DNA of 54,758 nt from Herbaspirillum sp. SJZ106 (GCF_006715495.1 NZ_VFNI01000010.1:1-54758); one strand, 5' to 3'; counted from the stretch's first letter, positions 45,944 to 54,757 are shown. The notes: generated by a model from the letters alone, not told the origin. Made by a program: numbers and translations.

Positions 45944-46211
45944 CGGAGGAAATTGAATAAATTGTATAAAATAATATTTGCACCGCAATGCTGCATGCGG
46001 CATCGTCATTTTACAGGCCACGCGCGGCTTTGCGGGCGGCGGCCATGGAAAGAGGGCGCGGACGATGCGCCGTATGGCGCCTGCGGCGCGCCAAAGTGTC
46101 ATTAAACTGTCACGTAAGCCGATTATCTTGTCTGCTCGGTCAGGGCCGGTCAAATCGTTTTAAGTATTTTTAAGCATCGTCGGGCGATCGCGCCTGCTCG
46201 GAAGGGAATGA

Positions 46212-47669
46212 ATGTTTGCAGCGGTAGATCTCGGTTCCAACAGCTTTCGTTTGCATATCGGAAAATATGAAAATGAAGGCATCCGCGTCATCAAGAGCGC
46301 GCGCGATCCTATCCGCCTGGCGGCCGGCATCGACAAGAACGGTTACCTCACCGAGCAGGCCTGCAAGAGCGCGCTCGACTCGCTGACCCGTTTCCGCGCC
46401 ATTTTGCGCGACTACTCGCTGGACGCGGTGCGCGTGGTGGCGACCAATACCCTGCGCGTGGCCAGGAACGCGCACGAGCTGCTGCCCGAGCTGGAGCGCG
46501 CCATCGGTTATCCGGTCGAGATCATCTCCGGCGAGGAGGAAGGGCGCCTGATCTACATGGGCGTGGCCGGCGTGCTGGCCGAGCCCAACGAAGAGCGCAT
46601 GGTGATCGACATCGGCGGCGGCTCGACCGAGGTCGTCCGCGGCCTGGGCGGGCATATCCGCCATGTCGAATCCTTCGGCATCGGCACCGTCAACCAGAGC
46701 CTGGCGTTTTTCCCGGATGGCGCGATCACCGCGGTCGCGTTCGAACGCGCGATCCTGTCGGCGCGCTCGTATGTGGAGGATGCGGTACACCTGTTCAGTT
46801 TCGATGGCGGCGTCAACATCTATGGCTCGTCCGGCACCATACGCGCCATCGCCGACACGATCGCCCGCAACGGCATGGGCGATGGCCGCGTCACCTTGCC
46901 CGGCCTGGAAGACCTGATGCAGCGCCTGATCGATTTCGGCCATGTGAGCCAGATCGAGCTGGATGGCATGAAGCCCGACCGCGCCGGCGTCATCATGGGC
47001 GGGCTGGCGGTATTGATCGGTTTCATGCAGGAATTCGGCATCGAGGTCGTCACGCCGGTGGAGGCCGGATTGCGCATGGGCGTGATGTGGGATCTCCAGT
47101 TGCGCGCCACCAAGGCGGACCGGCGCGACATGTCGGTGGACGATTTCTGCCGCCGCTTCCATGTCGACGCGGCGCGCGCCCATGGCGTGGCAGACACGGC
47201 GCAGGGGTTTTTCCAGCTGCTCAAGCCGGCCACCGATTCCTATGCGCGTTACCTGCACTGGAGCGCCTTGCTGCACGAGGCGGGGCTGGTGGTGTCGCCC
47301 ACCGGTTACCACAAGCATTCGTCTTACCTGATCGCCAATGCCGACCTGCCGGGTTTCACCACCCGCGAGCAACGGCTGATGAGCACGCTGATCCTGGGGC
47401 AGAAGGGCAACCTGAAGAAGATCAGCGAGATGCTGGCCGATGTCGATTTCGCCAAATCGGTGCTGGCGCTGCGGCTGGCGGTGATGTTCCGGCATTCGCA
47501 TATCACGCTTGACCTGGATAAGGTGAAGGTCAAGTTCAAGAGCAAGATCGAGCTGGAAATCCGGCGCGACTATGTCAAGGAGCATCCCAGCATTTCCTTC
47601 TGGATCCAGAAGGAACAGGAGTGGTGGGCCGGCATCGGCGTCGATTTCGCGCTGAAGGTATTGGCCTGA
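46212..47669 (+). CDS. ppx: Exopolyphosphatase (Ppx/GppA family)
   Basis: Ppx releases phosphate from the ends of polyphosphate. The 485-residue product starts with FAAVDLGSNSFRLHIGKYE (ASKHA phosphate-1 loop) and has SGEEEGRLIYMGV, VIDIGGGSTEVVRG (phosphate-2 loop), and a C-terminal HD-like helical domain with HKHSSYLIANADL. The length and C-terminal domain favour Ppx over short GppA. AAGGGAA lies just before the ATG. The usual partner ppk is not in the window. Confidence 0.92.
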   Translation: MFAAVDLGSNSFRLHIGKYENEGIRVIKSARDPIRLAAGIDKNGYLTEQACKSALDSLTRFRAILRDYSLDAVRVVATNTLRVARNAHELLPELERAIGYPVEIISGEEEGRLIYMGVAGVLAEPNEERMVIDIGGGSTEVVRGLGGHIRHVESFGIGTVNQSLAFFPDGAITAVAFERAILSARSYVEDAVHLFSFDGGVNIYGSSGTIRAIADTIARNGMGDGRVTLPGLEDLMQRLIDFGHVSQIELDGMKPDRAGVIMGGLAVLIGFMQEFGIEVVTPVEAGLRMGVMWDLQLRATKADRRDMSVDDFCRRFHVDAARAHGVADTAQGFFQLLKPATDSYARYLHWSALLHEAGLVVSPTGYHKHSSYLIANADLPGFTTREQRLMSTLILGQKGNLKKISEMLADVDFAKSVLALRLAVMFRHSHITLDLDKVKVKFKSKIELEIRRDYVKEHPSISFWIQKEQEWWAGIGVDFALKVLA

Positions 47670-47700
47670 GCTGAGAGCGCGGTTTTCTGCTGTGAATACA

Positions 47701-47740
47701 ATCCCCCTGCCGGTCCACGACGGCAGGGGGATTTCGTTTT
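47701..47740 (+). terminator. Terminator after ppx
   Basis: ATCCCCCTGCCG and CGGCAGGGGGAT form a perfect 12-base stem with an 8-base loop, followed by TTCGTTTT. Confidence 0.9.
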
Positions 47741-47792
47741 GGGAAGAGCGATCGAATGTTTTGGAACATTGCGCAGGCATTCCGATTTGAAT

Positions 47793-47811
47793 GGTAATGG
47801 TTCTTATTTGT
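47793..47811 (+). promoter_or_regulatory. Candidate Fur box before the ferric-iron binding protein gene
   Basis: GGTAATGGTTCTTATTTGT, preceded by AAT, resembles Fur operators of betaproteobacteria (AATGATAATGATTCTCATTTG type) at most positions. A TTATAGT just downstream could be the -10. The gene start is about 170 bases further on. Confidence 0.5.
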
Positions 47812-47979
47812 GTTATAGTCGCCGTCGGTTTCCGATGCGGGCCGGCGCAAGCGCCGCATCAATGCCCATATACCAATAACGAGGCATCGCACGATGCCAT
47901 TTCGCGGATTGCCTCCCACGCCAAAATGAAGCCCGGATACGCCGCGGCATTCGATCAATTTTTTGGAAAAGGATGGTCC

Positions 47980-49014
47980 ATGTTCTCTCGTCAACTCGTG
48001 GTCGGCGCTTTGCTGGCCGGTACCGCACTGTCTTCCGTCGCCCAGGAGAAGGTGATCAACCTCTATTCGGCACGCCACTATCAGACTGACGAAGCGCTCT
48101 ATGCCGATTTCACCAAGACCACCGGCATCAAGATCAACCGCATCGACGGCGACGACGCCGGCATCGTCGCCCGCCTCAAGAGCGAAGGCGCGTCCAGCCC
48201 GGCCGACGTGATCCTGCTGGTAGATGCCGCGCGCCTGTGGAAAGCGCAAAGCGAAGGATTGTTCCAGCCGGTCAAGTCCAAGGTGCTCGATGAACGCATC
48301 CCGGCCAACCTGCACAGCAAGGAAGGCAGCGACGGCGCCCAGTGGTTCGGCTTCTCGACCCGCGCCCGCGTGATCGTCTACAACAAGGCCAGCGTCAAGC
48401 CGGAAGATGTGGACACCTACGAATCGCTGGCCGATCCGAAGAACAAGGGCAAGCTGTGTACCCGCAGCGGCGCGCACCCATACAACGTCTCGTTGTTCGG
48501 TTCCCTGCTGGAGCATAATGGCGCCGCCAAGACCGAGGAAATCCTCAAGGGCATGGTCGCCAACCAGGCGCGCCAGCCGGTGGGCGGCGATACCGACCAG
48601 ATCAAGGCAGTCGGTTCGGGCGAGTGCGGCGTGGCCATTTCCAACTCCTATTACGTGGCGCGCCTGCTGCGCTCGACCAAGCCTGAAGACGTGGCGCTGA
48701 TGGAGAAGGTCGGCATCGTCTGGCCCAACCAGAAAAGCTATGGCGCCCACGTGAACATCGCCGGCGCCGGCGTGGCCAAGCATGCGCCGCACAAGGCCGA
48801 GGCGGTGCAGTTCCTGGAATACCTGGCCAGCGACAATGCGCAGCGCTATTTCGCCGAAGGCAACAACGAATGGCCGGCGGTCAAGAGCGTCAAGACCGAT
48901 AACCCGGCATTGCTGAAGATGGGGCCGTTCAAGGCCGAAGTGATCAACGTCGGCGCGGTCGGCGCCAACCAGCAGAAGGTGTTGCAGATGCTGGATCGGG
49001 TCGGTTACAAGTAA
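47980..49014 (+). CDS. fbpA: Periplasmic Fe(3+) ABC-transporter binding protein (FbpA/FutA type)
   Basis: The 344-residue protein binds ferric iron in the periplasm for an ABC importer. It has a signal peptide (MFSRQLVVGALLAGTALSSVA, about 1-21), then KVINLYSARHYQTDEALYADF, typical of FutA/FbpA, and adjacent tyrosines in ISNSYYVARLL that would hold iron. GFSTRARVIVYNKA is also a family mark. AAGGA lies before the ATG at 47980; an upstream in-frame ATG at 47791 overlaps the Fur-like site. No permease or ATPase gene follows. Confidence 0.9.
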   Translation: MFSRQLVVGALLAGTALSSVAQEKVINLYSARHYQTDEALYADFTKTTGIKINRIDGDDAGIVARLKSEGASSPADVILLVDAARLWKAQSEGLFQPVKSKVLDERIPANLHSKEGSDGAQWFGFSTRARVIVYNKASVKPEDVDTYESLADPKNKGKLCTRSGAHPYNVSLFGSLLEHNGAAKTEEILKGMVANQARQPVGGDTDQIKAVGSGECGVAISNSYYVARLLRSTKPEDVALMEKVGIVWPNQKSYGAHVNIAGAGVAKHAPHKAEAVQFLEYLASDNAQRYFAEGNNEWPAVKSVKTDNPALLKMGPFKAEVINVGAVGANQQKVLQMLDRVGYK

Positions 49015-49040
49015 CTCCTGACAACGTCTGAGGTTATGAC

Positions 49041-49069
49041 AGAAGGCCGGCATTTGCCGGCCTTCTTTT
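49041..49069. terminator. Terminator between fbpA and the FemAB-like gene
   Basis: AGAAGGCCGGC and GCCGGCCTTCT form a perfect 11-base stem with an ATTT loop, followed by TTT. It serves fbpA and, less well, the convergent gene. Confidence 0.88.
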
Positions 49070-49079
49070 GGGATGAACC

Positions 49080-49970
49080 TTACGCGGTGCGAAACGGATT
49101 GCGCTCGTTGAGTTCGCTCATGTAGTCGTCGATGCCGCCGCTTTCGCGCTGCAGGAAGTGCTCCACCGCATCGTAGAAGCCGGGGTGCGCCAGCCAGTGC
49201 GCCGACCAGGTTTTTTGCGGCAGGAAGCCGCGCGCCATCTTGTGCTCGCCCTGGGCGCCGCCTTCGAACCAGGCGATCTTCTCGGCGATGCAAAATTCCA
49301 GAGGCTGGTAGTAGGCCGTTTCGAAATGCAGGCAGGGCACATGCTCCAGCGCGCCCCAGTAGCGGCCGTACAGCGTGCTGCGGTCGTACACCGTGAGCGA
49401 AGAGGCGATGGGTTTGCCGTCGCGCTGGGCCACGGTCAGGAGCAGGTTGTCCGGCATGGCCTGGCCGATGCGCAGGAAGAAATCGAGATTGAGATAGGGC
49501 GTGGAGTAATGCGCGGCGTAGGTATGGCGGTAGCAGCGGTGGAAGAAGCGCCAGTGGGCTTCCTCGATTTCCTTGCCGCGCAGGGTGAGAAAGCGCACGC
49601 CTTGCTCGGCCACCTTGCGCCGTTCGGCCAGGATGTTCTTGCGTTTCTTGCGGTCCAGCGTGGCGGCGAATTCGTCAAAGCTGGCGTAGCCCTCGTTATG
49701 CCAGTGGAACTGCACGCCGCTGCGCAGCAGGAAGCCGGCATCGGCCAGCGCCTGGGCCTGCTCCGGCGGCGGATAGAGGATATGGGTGGAGGAGTGCGCC
49801 CCGTCCTGTTGCAAGGCTTGCAGCGCCGTCAGCAGCGCCGAGCGCGCCGGTTCGTCGCATGCCAGCAGGCGGCTGCCGCGTACCGGCGTGAACGGAATGG
49901 CCGACAGCAGCTTGGGGTAGTACGCCAGGCCGTGGCGTTGGTAGGCCTCGGCCCAGGCCCAGTCGAACAC
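49080..49970 (-). pseudogene. FemAB-like acyltransferase (PF04339 type), 5' end lost
   Basis: The reading frame encodes about 296 residues of a FemAB/GNAT-like protein annotated as peptidoglycan biosynthesis or GNAT-family protein. Clear marks are FDWAWAEAYQRHGLAYYPKL, AIPFTPVRGSRLL, HWHNEGYASFDEF, RKKRKNILAERR and HETAYYQPLEFCIAEK. Relatives as I know them have about 85-90 residues before the FDWAW block. Here the codon before it is GTG (49970-49968), and the codon before that is TAA (49973-49971), so the N-terminus is missing. The GTG has no ribosome site. The break coincides with the change to AT-rich DNA, so an insertion or deletion removed the 5' part. Confidence 0.8.
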
Positions 49971-50419
49971 TTATGTGGTCAAGCGAATAATCCGATTATT
50001 TGTGCAAGTATTGTCAATTTGGAAATTTGGCTTGTCAAAAAAAGCATGTTGATTGGGAGTTCTGCAGGCCGAAGGCAAATGCATGACTAAGGTATGAAAT
50101 ATGTGCTGAGCAATTTGAATTCGTCTTTGCACGAAGCGAATTAGCATTCATGGACGGACGCGTCGATAGGCGCTGTCCGTTTAGGATTTGCATTAGCATT
50201 TGAATGTCGGCAGCAATCTGAAAAATAGAATGTGAATAGCGACGGCAAAAAGAATGTTGCTTTATAAAAAGGTTGATGCATGGACAATTAGAGTTGTGTA
50301 ATGATGAAACGTATCCCTTAGCAGCTCGGCCGCCATAAATCTCTTTTGATTTGAGTCAGATCATTGAGACGACACTTATATCTTTTCACCTCTGACTGTA
50401 GTGTACGCGGAAGGTAAAA
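49971..50419. other. AT-rich non-coding left flank of the accessory region
   Basis: I see no gene. Near the edge lies the palindrome AATAATCCGATTATT (49986-50000), and GTCAA recurs at 49978, 50013 and 50034. A short inverted repeat, ACGGAC (50154-50159) and GTCCGT (50175-50180), lies in the middle. The promoter of the exonuclease gene must be in the right-hand part. The base composition differs plainly from the DNA to the left. Confidence 0.6.
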
Positions 50420-50896
50420 ATGCCTTTTAAAATTTTCATCGACACTGAATTTACGGACTTTGTTGATATTCACCTCATAAGCATCGGCATGGTCGCTCAG
50501 TCCGGGGAGGAATTCTATGCCGAGGTATCTTTTCCCGAGCTTAGCTGTAGTGATTTTGTGCGTGAGACTGTGATTCCACTGCTTGGCCAAATAGAGGGCG
50601 CACATTGCTCGGTTGAAGATCTATACATCCGAATAACTTCATGGCTGAAAATAGTGCGACCGGGCGAGGAAGAAATAGAAATCTGTTTTGACTATCAATC
50701 TGACTGGGATCTGTTTTCCAACGCATTGGATAATCGCGCGCCGTCTTGGTGCCGCCCGCGTCATGTTAGTCGAAATATCAATGAGTTGTTGCGCTACAAA
50801 TTTCATAAGGAAAGCAAGTTACCTGAGCATCACGCGCTCTACGATGCAAGAGCAAATCGTTACGCCTTTCGAGAGCGGCGACCAGTGACTACATGA
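50420..50896 (+). CDS. DEDDh-type 3'-5' exonuclease-like protein
   Basis: The 158-residue product resembles small RNase-H-fold exoribonucleases of the Rv2179c type. Motif I is IDTEFTDF (Asp8, Glu10), followed by the strand LISIGMVA. Motif II is CFDYQSDWDLF (Asp91). Motif III is EHHALYDARANRYAF (His138, Asp142). All catalytic residues are present, so it should be active on RNA or DNA ends. GGAAGG lies just before the ATG. Base and codon use are AT-richer than in the resident genes. It lies 163 bases upstream of the SIR2 gene on the same strand, so it may be a third component of that defence locus or an independent cargo gene. Confidence 0.8.
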   Translation: MPFKIFIDTEFTDFVDIHLISIGMVAQSGEEFYAEVSFPELSCSDFVRETVIPLLGQIEGAHCSVEDLYIRITSWLKIVRPGEEEIEICFDYQSDWDLFSNALDNRAPSWCRPRHVSRNINELLRYKFHKESKLPEHHALYDARANRYAFRERRPVTT

Positions 50897-51059
50897 GGTA
50901 TTGCACCGTTTTTAAGTACGCAAGCGAACAACATTAAGATAAGCCTGATCAGAAATTTTCTGGGAGCCAGGGGGTAAGTGCTCTCGGAAAGAAATAAGAA
51001 TTGCGGCGGGCGAAGCCTCAAGGTGAAGCCCATGAAGACGGATTCGGGGGAAATTAACA

Positions 51060-52214
51060 ATGCCATCAATAGTCAAGCCAGAAGACATCTACGATAAAAA
51101 TCTTAATTTTCTGCTGGGATCGGGAGCTTCGTACGGGATCTTTCCCACGCTAGCGCTGAAGATCAAGGAGGCTGCCGGCGGCGAGGCTCATTCAATTGAG
51201 ACGTTGGCGACGCATTTTTCGGAAGATGATGTAATGCAAACTTTGGTTTTCATGCATTACTACCAGTCCTGCATTAAACCCGTCATCGATTTTGATTTCG
51301 CTGCAGCGTCGAATGACCCACAGCGACAACCTGTGATCGCAAACTATCGCAGCTTCCTGGAAACGATTCTTCAACTTCTTTCGAGGCGTCGGCCGCTTGA
51401 TAAGCGCTGCAATGTCTTTACTACGAACTACGACGGTTGCATCGTGCACATTGCTGACGAAATGCTTCGGAGTGCAAATTTAGATTTTGTTATCAACGAT
51501 GGTGGGCGAGGGTTTCACCGTCGCTACTTACACGCAAAAAATTTCAATAGCTATTTATGTCAAACCGGAGTTTTCGAGCGTCAAACGATCGGAATTCCCC
51601 AGATTAATGTGGTGCATCTACACGGCTCCGTCTATTGGAGAAAAGAAAATTCCCGCATTCGTATCGACTATCGAACGGGTGGTGGCGATGGTCTATTAGA
51701 AGAGGCTGATATGGCATATCTCGCGCCATTTTCAGAGTGTTTAAATGATCCTGCGAAAATCACTGCCGACCTACCGAACCCCGCATTGAGCGCAGAGCGC
51801 ATGCAGCAATTCTGGTCAAACTACAATACTCTGCCGATAGTTAATCCGACAAAATGGAAGTTCCACGAAACAGTATTCGACGAACACTATTACCAAATGC
51901 TCCGACTGCTCAGTTATGAGCTCGAGAAGCCAAATTCTGTTCTAGTTACCTTTGGATTTTCGTTCGCCGATGAGCATATTCGAAACTTGATTCAACGCTC
52001 GCTAGCCAACTCCTCATTGCAGGTTTTTGTCTGTTGCTTTGATGCGTTAGAACGAGACAAGATGAATGGTTTCTTCGGCACCTTTCCAAATGTCCAATGC
52101 GTAGCTCTAGACGATGGACATTTCCTAGACTTCACGACATTCAATCGTACAGTACTGACTCTGCAGCCAGAGCGTGACGTCCAACCGGAAAATGCCATGG
52201 GAGCAGAGACATGA
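51060..52214 (+). CDS. SIR2-like domain protein (defence NADase candidate)
   Basis: The 384-residue product carries the divergent SIR2 fold of anti-phage systems: the NAD-binding FLLGSGAS (17-24), VFTTNYDG (119-126), VVHLHGS with the putative catalytic His188, and the late VTFGFSFADEHI (296-307). SIR2 proteins of this sort hydrolyse NAD when triggered by phage. A GGGGGAAA ribosome site precedes the ATG. The stop overlaps the HerA start by ATGA, which implies co-translation and a stable ratio of the two proteins. The pair matches the known SIR2-HerA (Nezha) architecture; activity here is inferred from family. Confidence 0.88.
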   Translation: MPSIVKPEDIYDKNLNFLLGSGASYGIFPTLALKIKEAAGGEAHSIETLATHFSEDDVMQTLVFMHYYQSCIKPVIDFDFAAASNDPQRQPVIANYRSFLETILQLLSRRRPLDKRCNVFTTNYDGCIVHIADEMLRSANLDFVINDGGRGFHRRYLHAKNFNSYLCQTGVFERQTIGIPQINVVHLHGSVYWRKENSRIRIDYRTGGGDGLLEEADMAYLAPFSECLNDPAKITADLPNPALSAERMQQFWSNYNTLPIVNPTKWKFHETVFDEHYYQMLRLLSYELEKPNSVLVTFGFSFADEHIRNLIQRSLANSSLQVFVCCFDALERDKMNGFFGTFPNVQCVALDDGHFLDFTTFNRTVLTLQPERDVQPENAMGAET

Positions 52215-53983
52215 CTATTAAAGTTGGGGAAGTCATTTCGGTTTCTGGAATAAAAGTAACGCTAAGAATTGATGAGGACTCCAGTCGAGAGACAATGTTT
52301 TTTAATGGAGAGAAATACAAAGGAGTATCAATCCGAGAGTTCCTATCTATTCAGCGCGGATTTAGAAATATTGTTTGCATCGTTGAAGGGGAATATCTCG
52401 ATGAAAGTCGCGTCGATACCGTCGATGGGAAAGTGAGTTATATACGGAAAGTTGATGCGCGCCCGATTGGTTACTTCGAAAATAACAAGTTCTTTGAAGG
52501 AATCAAATTCTTACCGATGATTAAAGATCCTGCTGCGTTGCTGCCGGAAGGCGATATCGTCGCTATTTTTTCTCGGGGGGTGCAGAGCGATTTCGTGATC
52601 GGGAAGATGTTGAAAGAAGATATTCCCATTTCTCTTCCCTGGCATAAGCTATTTAATAGCCATATGGGTATTTTTGGAAACACAGGAAGTGGAAAGTCGA
52701 ACACCTTAACGAAGATATTCACTGTCCTTTTCGAAAAGAAAAGCGCAGTGATGGTGGGAAAAAGTAAGTTTATTTTTCTCGACTTCAATGGTGAGTACAC
52801 AGGGAATCAATTTGTTGATGCCGCGCAAAAGACCATCATGAATTTAGTCTCTTTGAATGACCCAGTTGATCAATTTCCGCTGAGTGATTCGGAGTTTTGG
52901 GACGCCGACACTTTTAGTATCCTTTTCCAAGCCACGCCGAATACGCAAAAACCTTTTCTTTCGCGCCTGGTTACTGGACGAAGGAGATTTTTGGATCGTC
53001 CTAATTCCCTTCACAACTACGTTAAATCAATCTTTCGAAAGATCTTTAGCGCGGCTTCACCAAAGGCAGAAACATTGGAGCTAGCCCTAAGAATCGCAGC
53101 GTTGATTGGCTCTCAACCGTTAGCAGCTTTGCTTTCAACAGTTAACTATAATCGACAGACGGCGAGTTTCTTCATTGCTCCAAGATCCTACTTCGGTGCT
53201 GATGGGGCAACGTATGACGAGCATCTGCTGCCGTTAGTTAACGCAATCGATCTCGGCCAGTTGGATTCTTTCGATGAATTGATTTTGAGAGCCCATCTTC
53301 AGCTTTGTCGAGACCTTATTGCTGGATACGTTCAGTTCGAATATATTCAGCCACTGCTGAAGCGTATTGAGGCGTCGCTAACAAATCTTCGTAAAGTACT
53401 GACTGTAGAAAACGCACCCGCTGAAGAGCGACTTCTCACGGTTATTTCTATGCGGCGATGTCACAGTGATGTAAAGAAAATTCTGCCTTTGCTTATAGCT
53501 AAACACTTCTATAACGCACACAAGCGTGACGCGGAAAATCCCCCTACACGAACTATCCACTTGGTAATCGATGAGGCTCACAATATCCTCTCGCAGCAAT
53601 CTGCGAGAGAGCACGAGAGCTGGCGTGATTATCGATTGGATCTATTTGAAGAAATAATTAAAGAAGGCCGTAAGTTCGGCGTCTTTCTAACTGTTTCAAG
53701 CCAGCGCCCCGCAGATATTTCCCCCACAGTGATCTCTCAGCTCCACAATTTTTTTATTCATCGTCTGGTAAATGATCGGGATCTATTCTTGATCAATAAC
53801 ACCATCAGCACATTAGACAACGTCTCCAAGGGCATGATACCGACATTGGGGAGAGGCGCTTGCGTGGTTACGGGTACTGCCTTTGATATCCCTATGGTAT
53901 TGCAGATAAATATGCTTGAACGCGAGCGCCAGCCGGACAGTGAAGACGTGGATCTTCAGCGAATTTGGGCAAACGACCAATAG
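52211..53983 (+). CDS. HerA/FtsK-type ATPase
   Basis: The 590-residue product is a hexameric P-loop ATPase of the HerA clan. It has a HAS-barrel-like N-terminus (about 1-80, KVGEVISVSGIKVTLRID), Walker A GNTGSGKSN (156-164), the HerA mark FIFLDFNGEYTG (187-198), Walker B HLVIDEAHN (450-458), and the sensor region EGRKFGVFLTVSSQRP (485-500). In SIR2-HerA systems the ATPase assembles with SIR2 and controls its NADase or nuclease activity. It overlaps the SIR2 gene by four bases. Base use is AT-rich like its partner. No NurA nuclease gene is nearby, which argues against a DNA-repair role. Confidence 0.92.
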   Translation: MTIKVGEVISVSGIKVTLRIDEDSSRETMFFNGEKYKGVSIREFLSIQRGFRNIVCIVEGEYLDESRVDTVDGKVSYIRKVDARPIGYFENNKFFEGIKFLPMIKDPAALLPEGDIVAIFSRGVQSDFVIGKMLKEDIPISLPWHKLFNSHMGIFGNTGSGKSNTLTKIFTVLFEKKSAVMVGKSKFIFLDFNGEYTGNQFVDAAQKTIMNLVSLNDPVDQFPLSDSEFWDADTFSILFQATPNTQKPFLSRLVTGRRRFLDRPNSLHNYVKSIFRKIFSAASPKAETLELALRIAALIGSQPLAALLSTVNYNRQTASFFIAPRSYFGADGATYDEHLLPLVNAIDLGQLDSFDELILRAHLQLCRDLIAGYVQFEYIQPLLKRIEASLTNLRKVLTVENAPAEERLLTVISMRRCHSDVKKILPLLIAKHFYNAHKRDAENPPTRTIHLVIDEAHNILSQQSAREHESWRDYRLDLFEEIIKEGRKFGVFLTVSSQRPADISPTVISQLHNFFIHRLVNDRDLFLINNTISTLDNVSKGMIPTLGRGACVVTGTAFDIPMVLQINMLERERQPDSEDVDLQRIWANDQ

Positions 53984-54044
53984 CACATCAAACTGGCATA
54001 CCTATGCATGAGATGCCTAAATGCCAAAATGGAATTGGTAAGCA

Positions 54045-54707
54045 GTGGTCAGAGACTACTGGCTGCAAAGACAGTTGATTGGAAAGGATATCGTGATAGA
54101 TAAATCGTCCATTAAAGAATTCTTGCTGCGGCAAATTCCACGCCCTGAAGCTTCCTGTCTTTGCGGTTCAGGAATCGAGTTTGGTAAGTGTTGTAGGGAG
54201 AATATCGCCCATGTTGATAGCAGGCGGGTTGATTCGTTGTCCCCAGCAGAGTTACTGGCAAAGAAGCGAGCCCTGCTGACCCGATATTCAATCTGGCATC
54301 GGCAGCATACGCGTCTACTCATACAACGTGATCCTGATGCAGGTGAAAAGCTGCTGCAACTCGATCTCGCAGCCATGTCTGACTTTGTGGACGGGTTAAT
54401 GGCGGCATACAATGCGACGTCGATGCTGGAAGATTTTGCGACCGTATTAGAGCGGTTAAGGGGCAACATCGAGGATGAGAGATGGCAGCGGAAAATTACA
54501 TATTTCCAAGCACTGTCAGTTTCTTTGGCACTCGGCGATATTGAACGAGCGCGCGCGGAGATAAAAAAACTTCTTCCATTTAGTGATAATGAGGATTCCG
54601 CGACACTCCAACTATATCTGGAGCTGTACAGCGTTGATCTGTCTTTCAGCACCCGACAAGACATTGACCGGCCTGAAACAACTGGTCCAGACTTAAAGTT
54701 AGTCTAA
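54045..54707 (+). CDS. SEC-C zinc-motif protein of unknown function
   Basis: The 220-residue product has one recognisable element, the SEC-C zinc knuckle CLCGSGIEFGKCC (Cys38, Cys40, Cys49, Cys50), like that at the SecA C-terminus. The rest is helical (EDFATVLERLRG and ALGDIERARAEIKKLL look like TPR-type helices). The start is uncertain: a GTG at 54045 has no ribosome site, and a GTG at 54093 has AAAGGA only four bases upstream; both precede the zinc motif. It follows the HerA gene by about 60 bases on the same strand with similar base use, so it may belong to the same transcript. Confidence 0.7.
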   Translation: MVRDYWLQRQLIGKDIVIDKSSIKEFLLRQIPRPEASCLCGSGIEFGKCCRENIAHVDSRRVDSLSPAELLAKKRALLTRYSIWHRQHTRLLIQRDPDAGEKLLQLDLAAMSDFVDGLMAAYNATSMLEDFATVLERLRGNIEDERWQRKITYFQALSVSLALGDIERARAEIKKLLPFSDNEDSATLQLYLELYSVDLSFSTRQDIDRPETTGPDLKLV

Positions 54708-54757
54708 GCGGCAAGCCGCAGTGGTGCTGGGGTTGTTGCCGGCAGCGTAGCCTGCGG
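54704..54757 (-). other. Possible 3' end of a minus-strand gene entering from the right edge
   Basis: One minus-strand frame runs from the window edge to a TAG at 54706-54704 and would encode PQATLPATTPAPLRLAA. It is GC-rich, unlike the cassette beside it. The length is too short to identify; a transposase or host gene end is possible. The inverted repeat GCGGC-AA-GCCGC at 54708-54719 lies at its end. Confidence 0.2.

Noticed and set aside
50318..50605. 95-codon minus-strand frame at the start of the accessory region
   Set aside because: It is mostly antisense to the exonuclease gene, which has complete catalytic motifs, and has no ribosome site.
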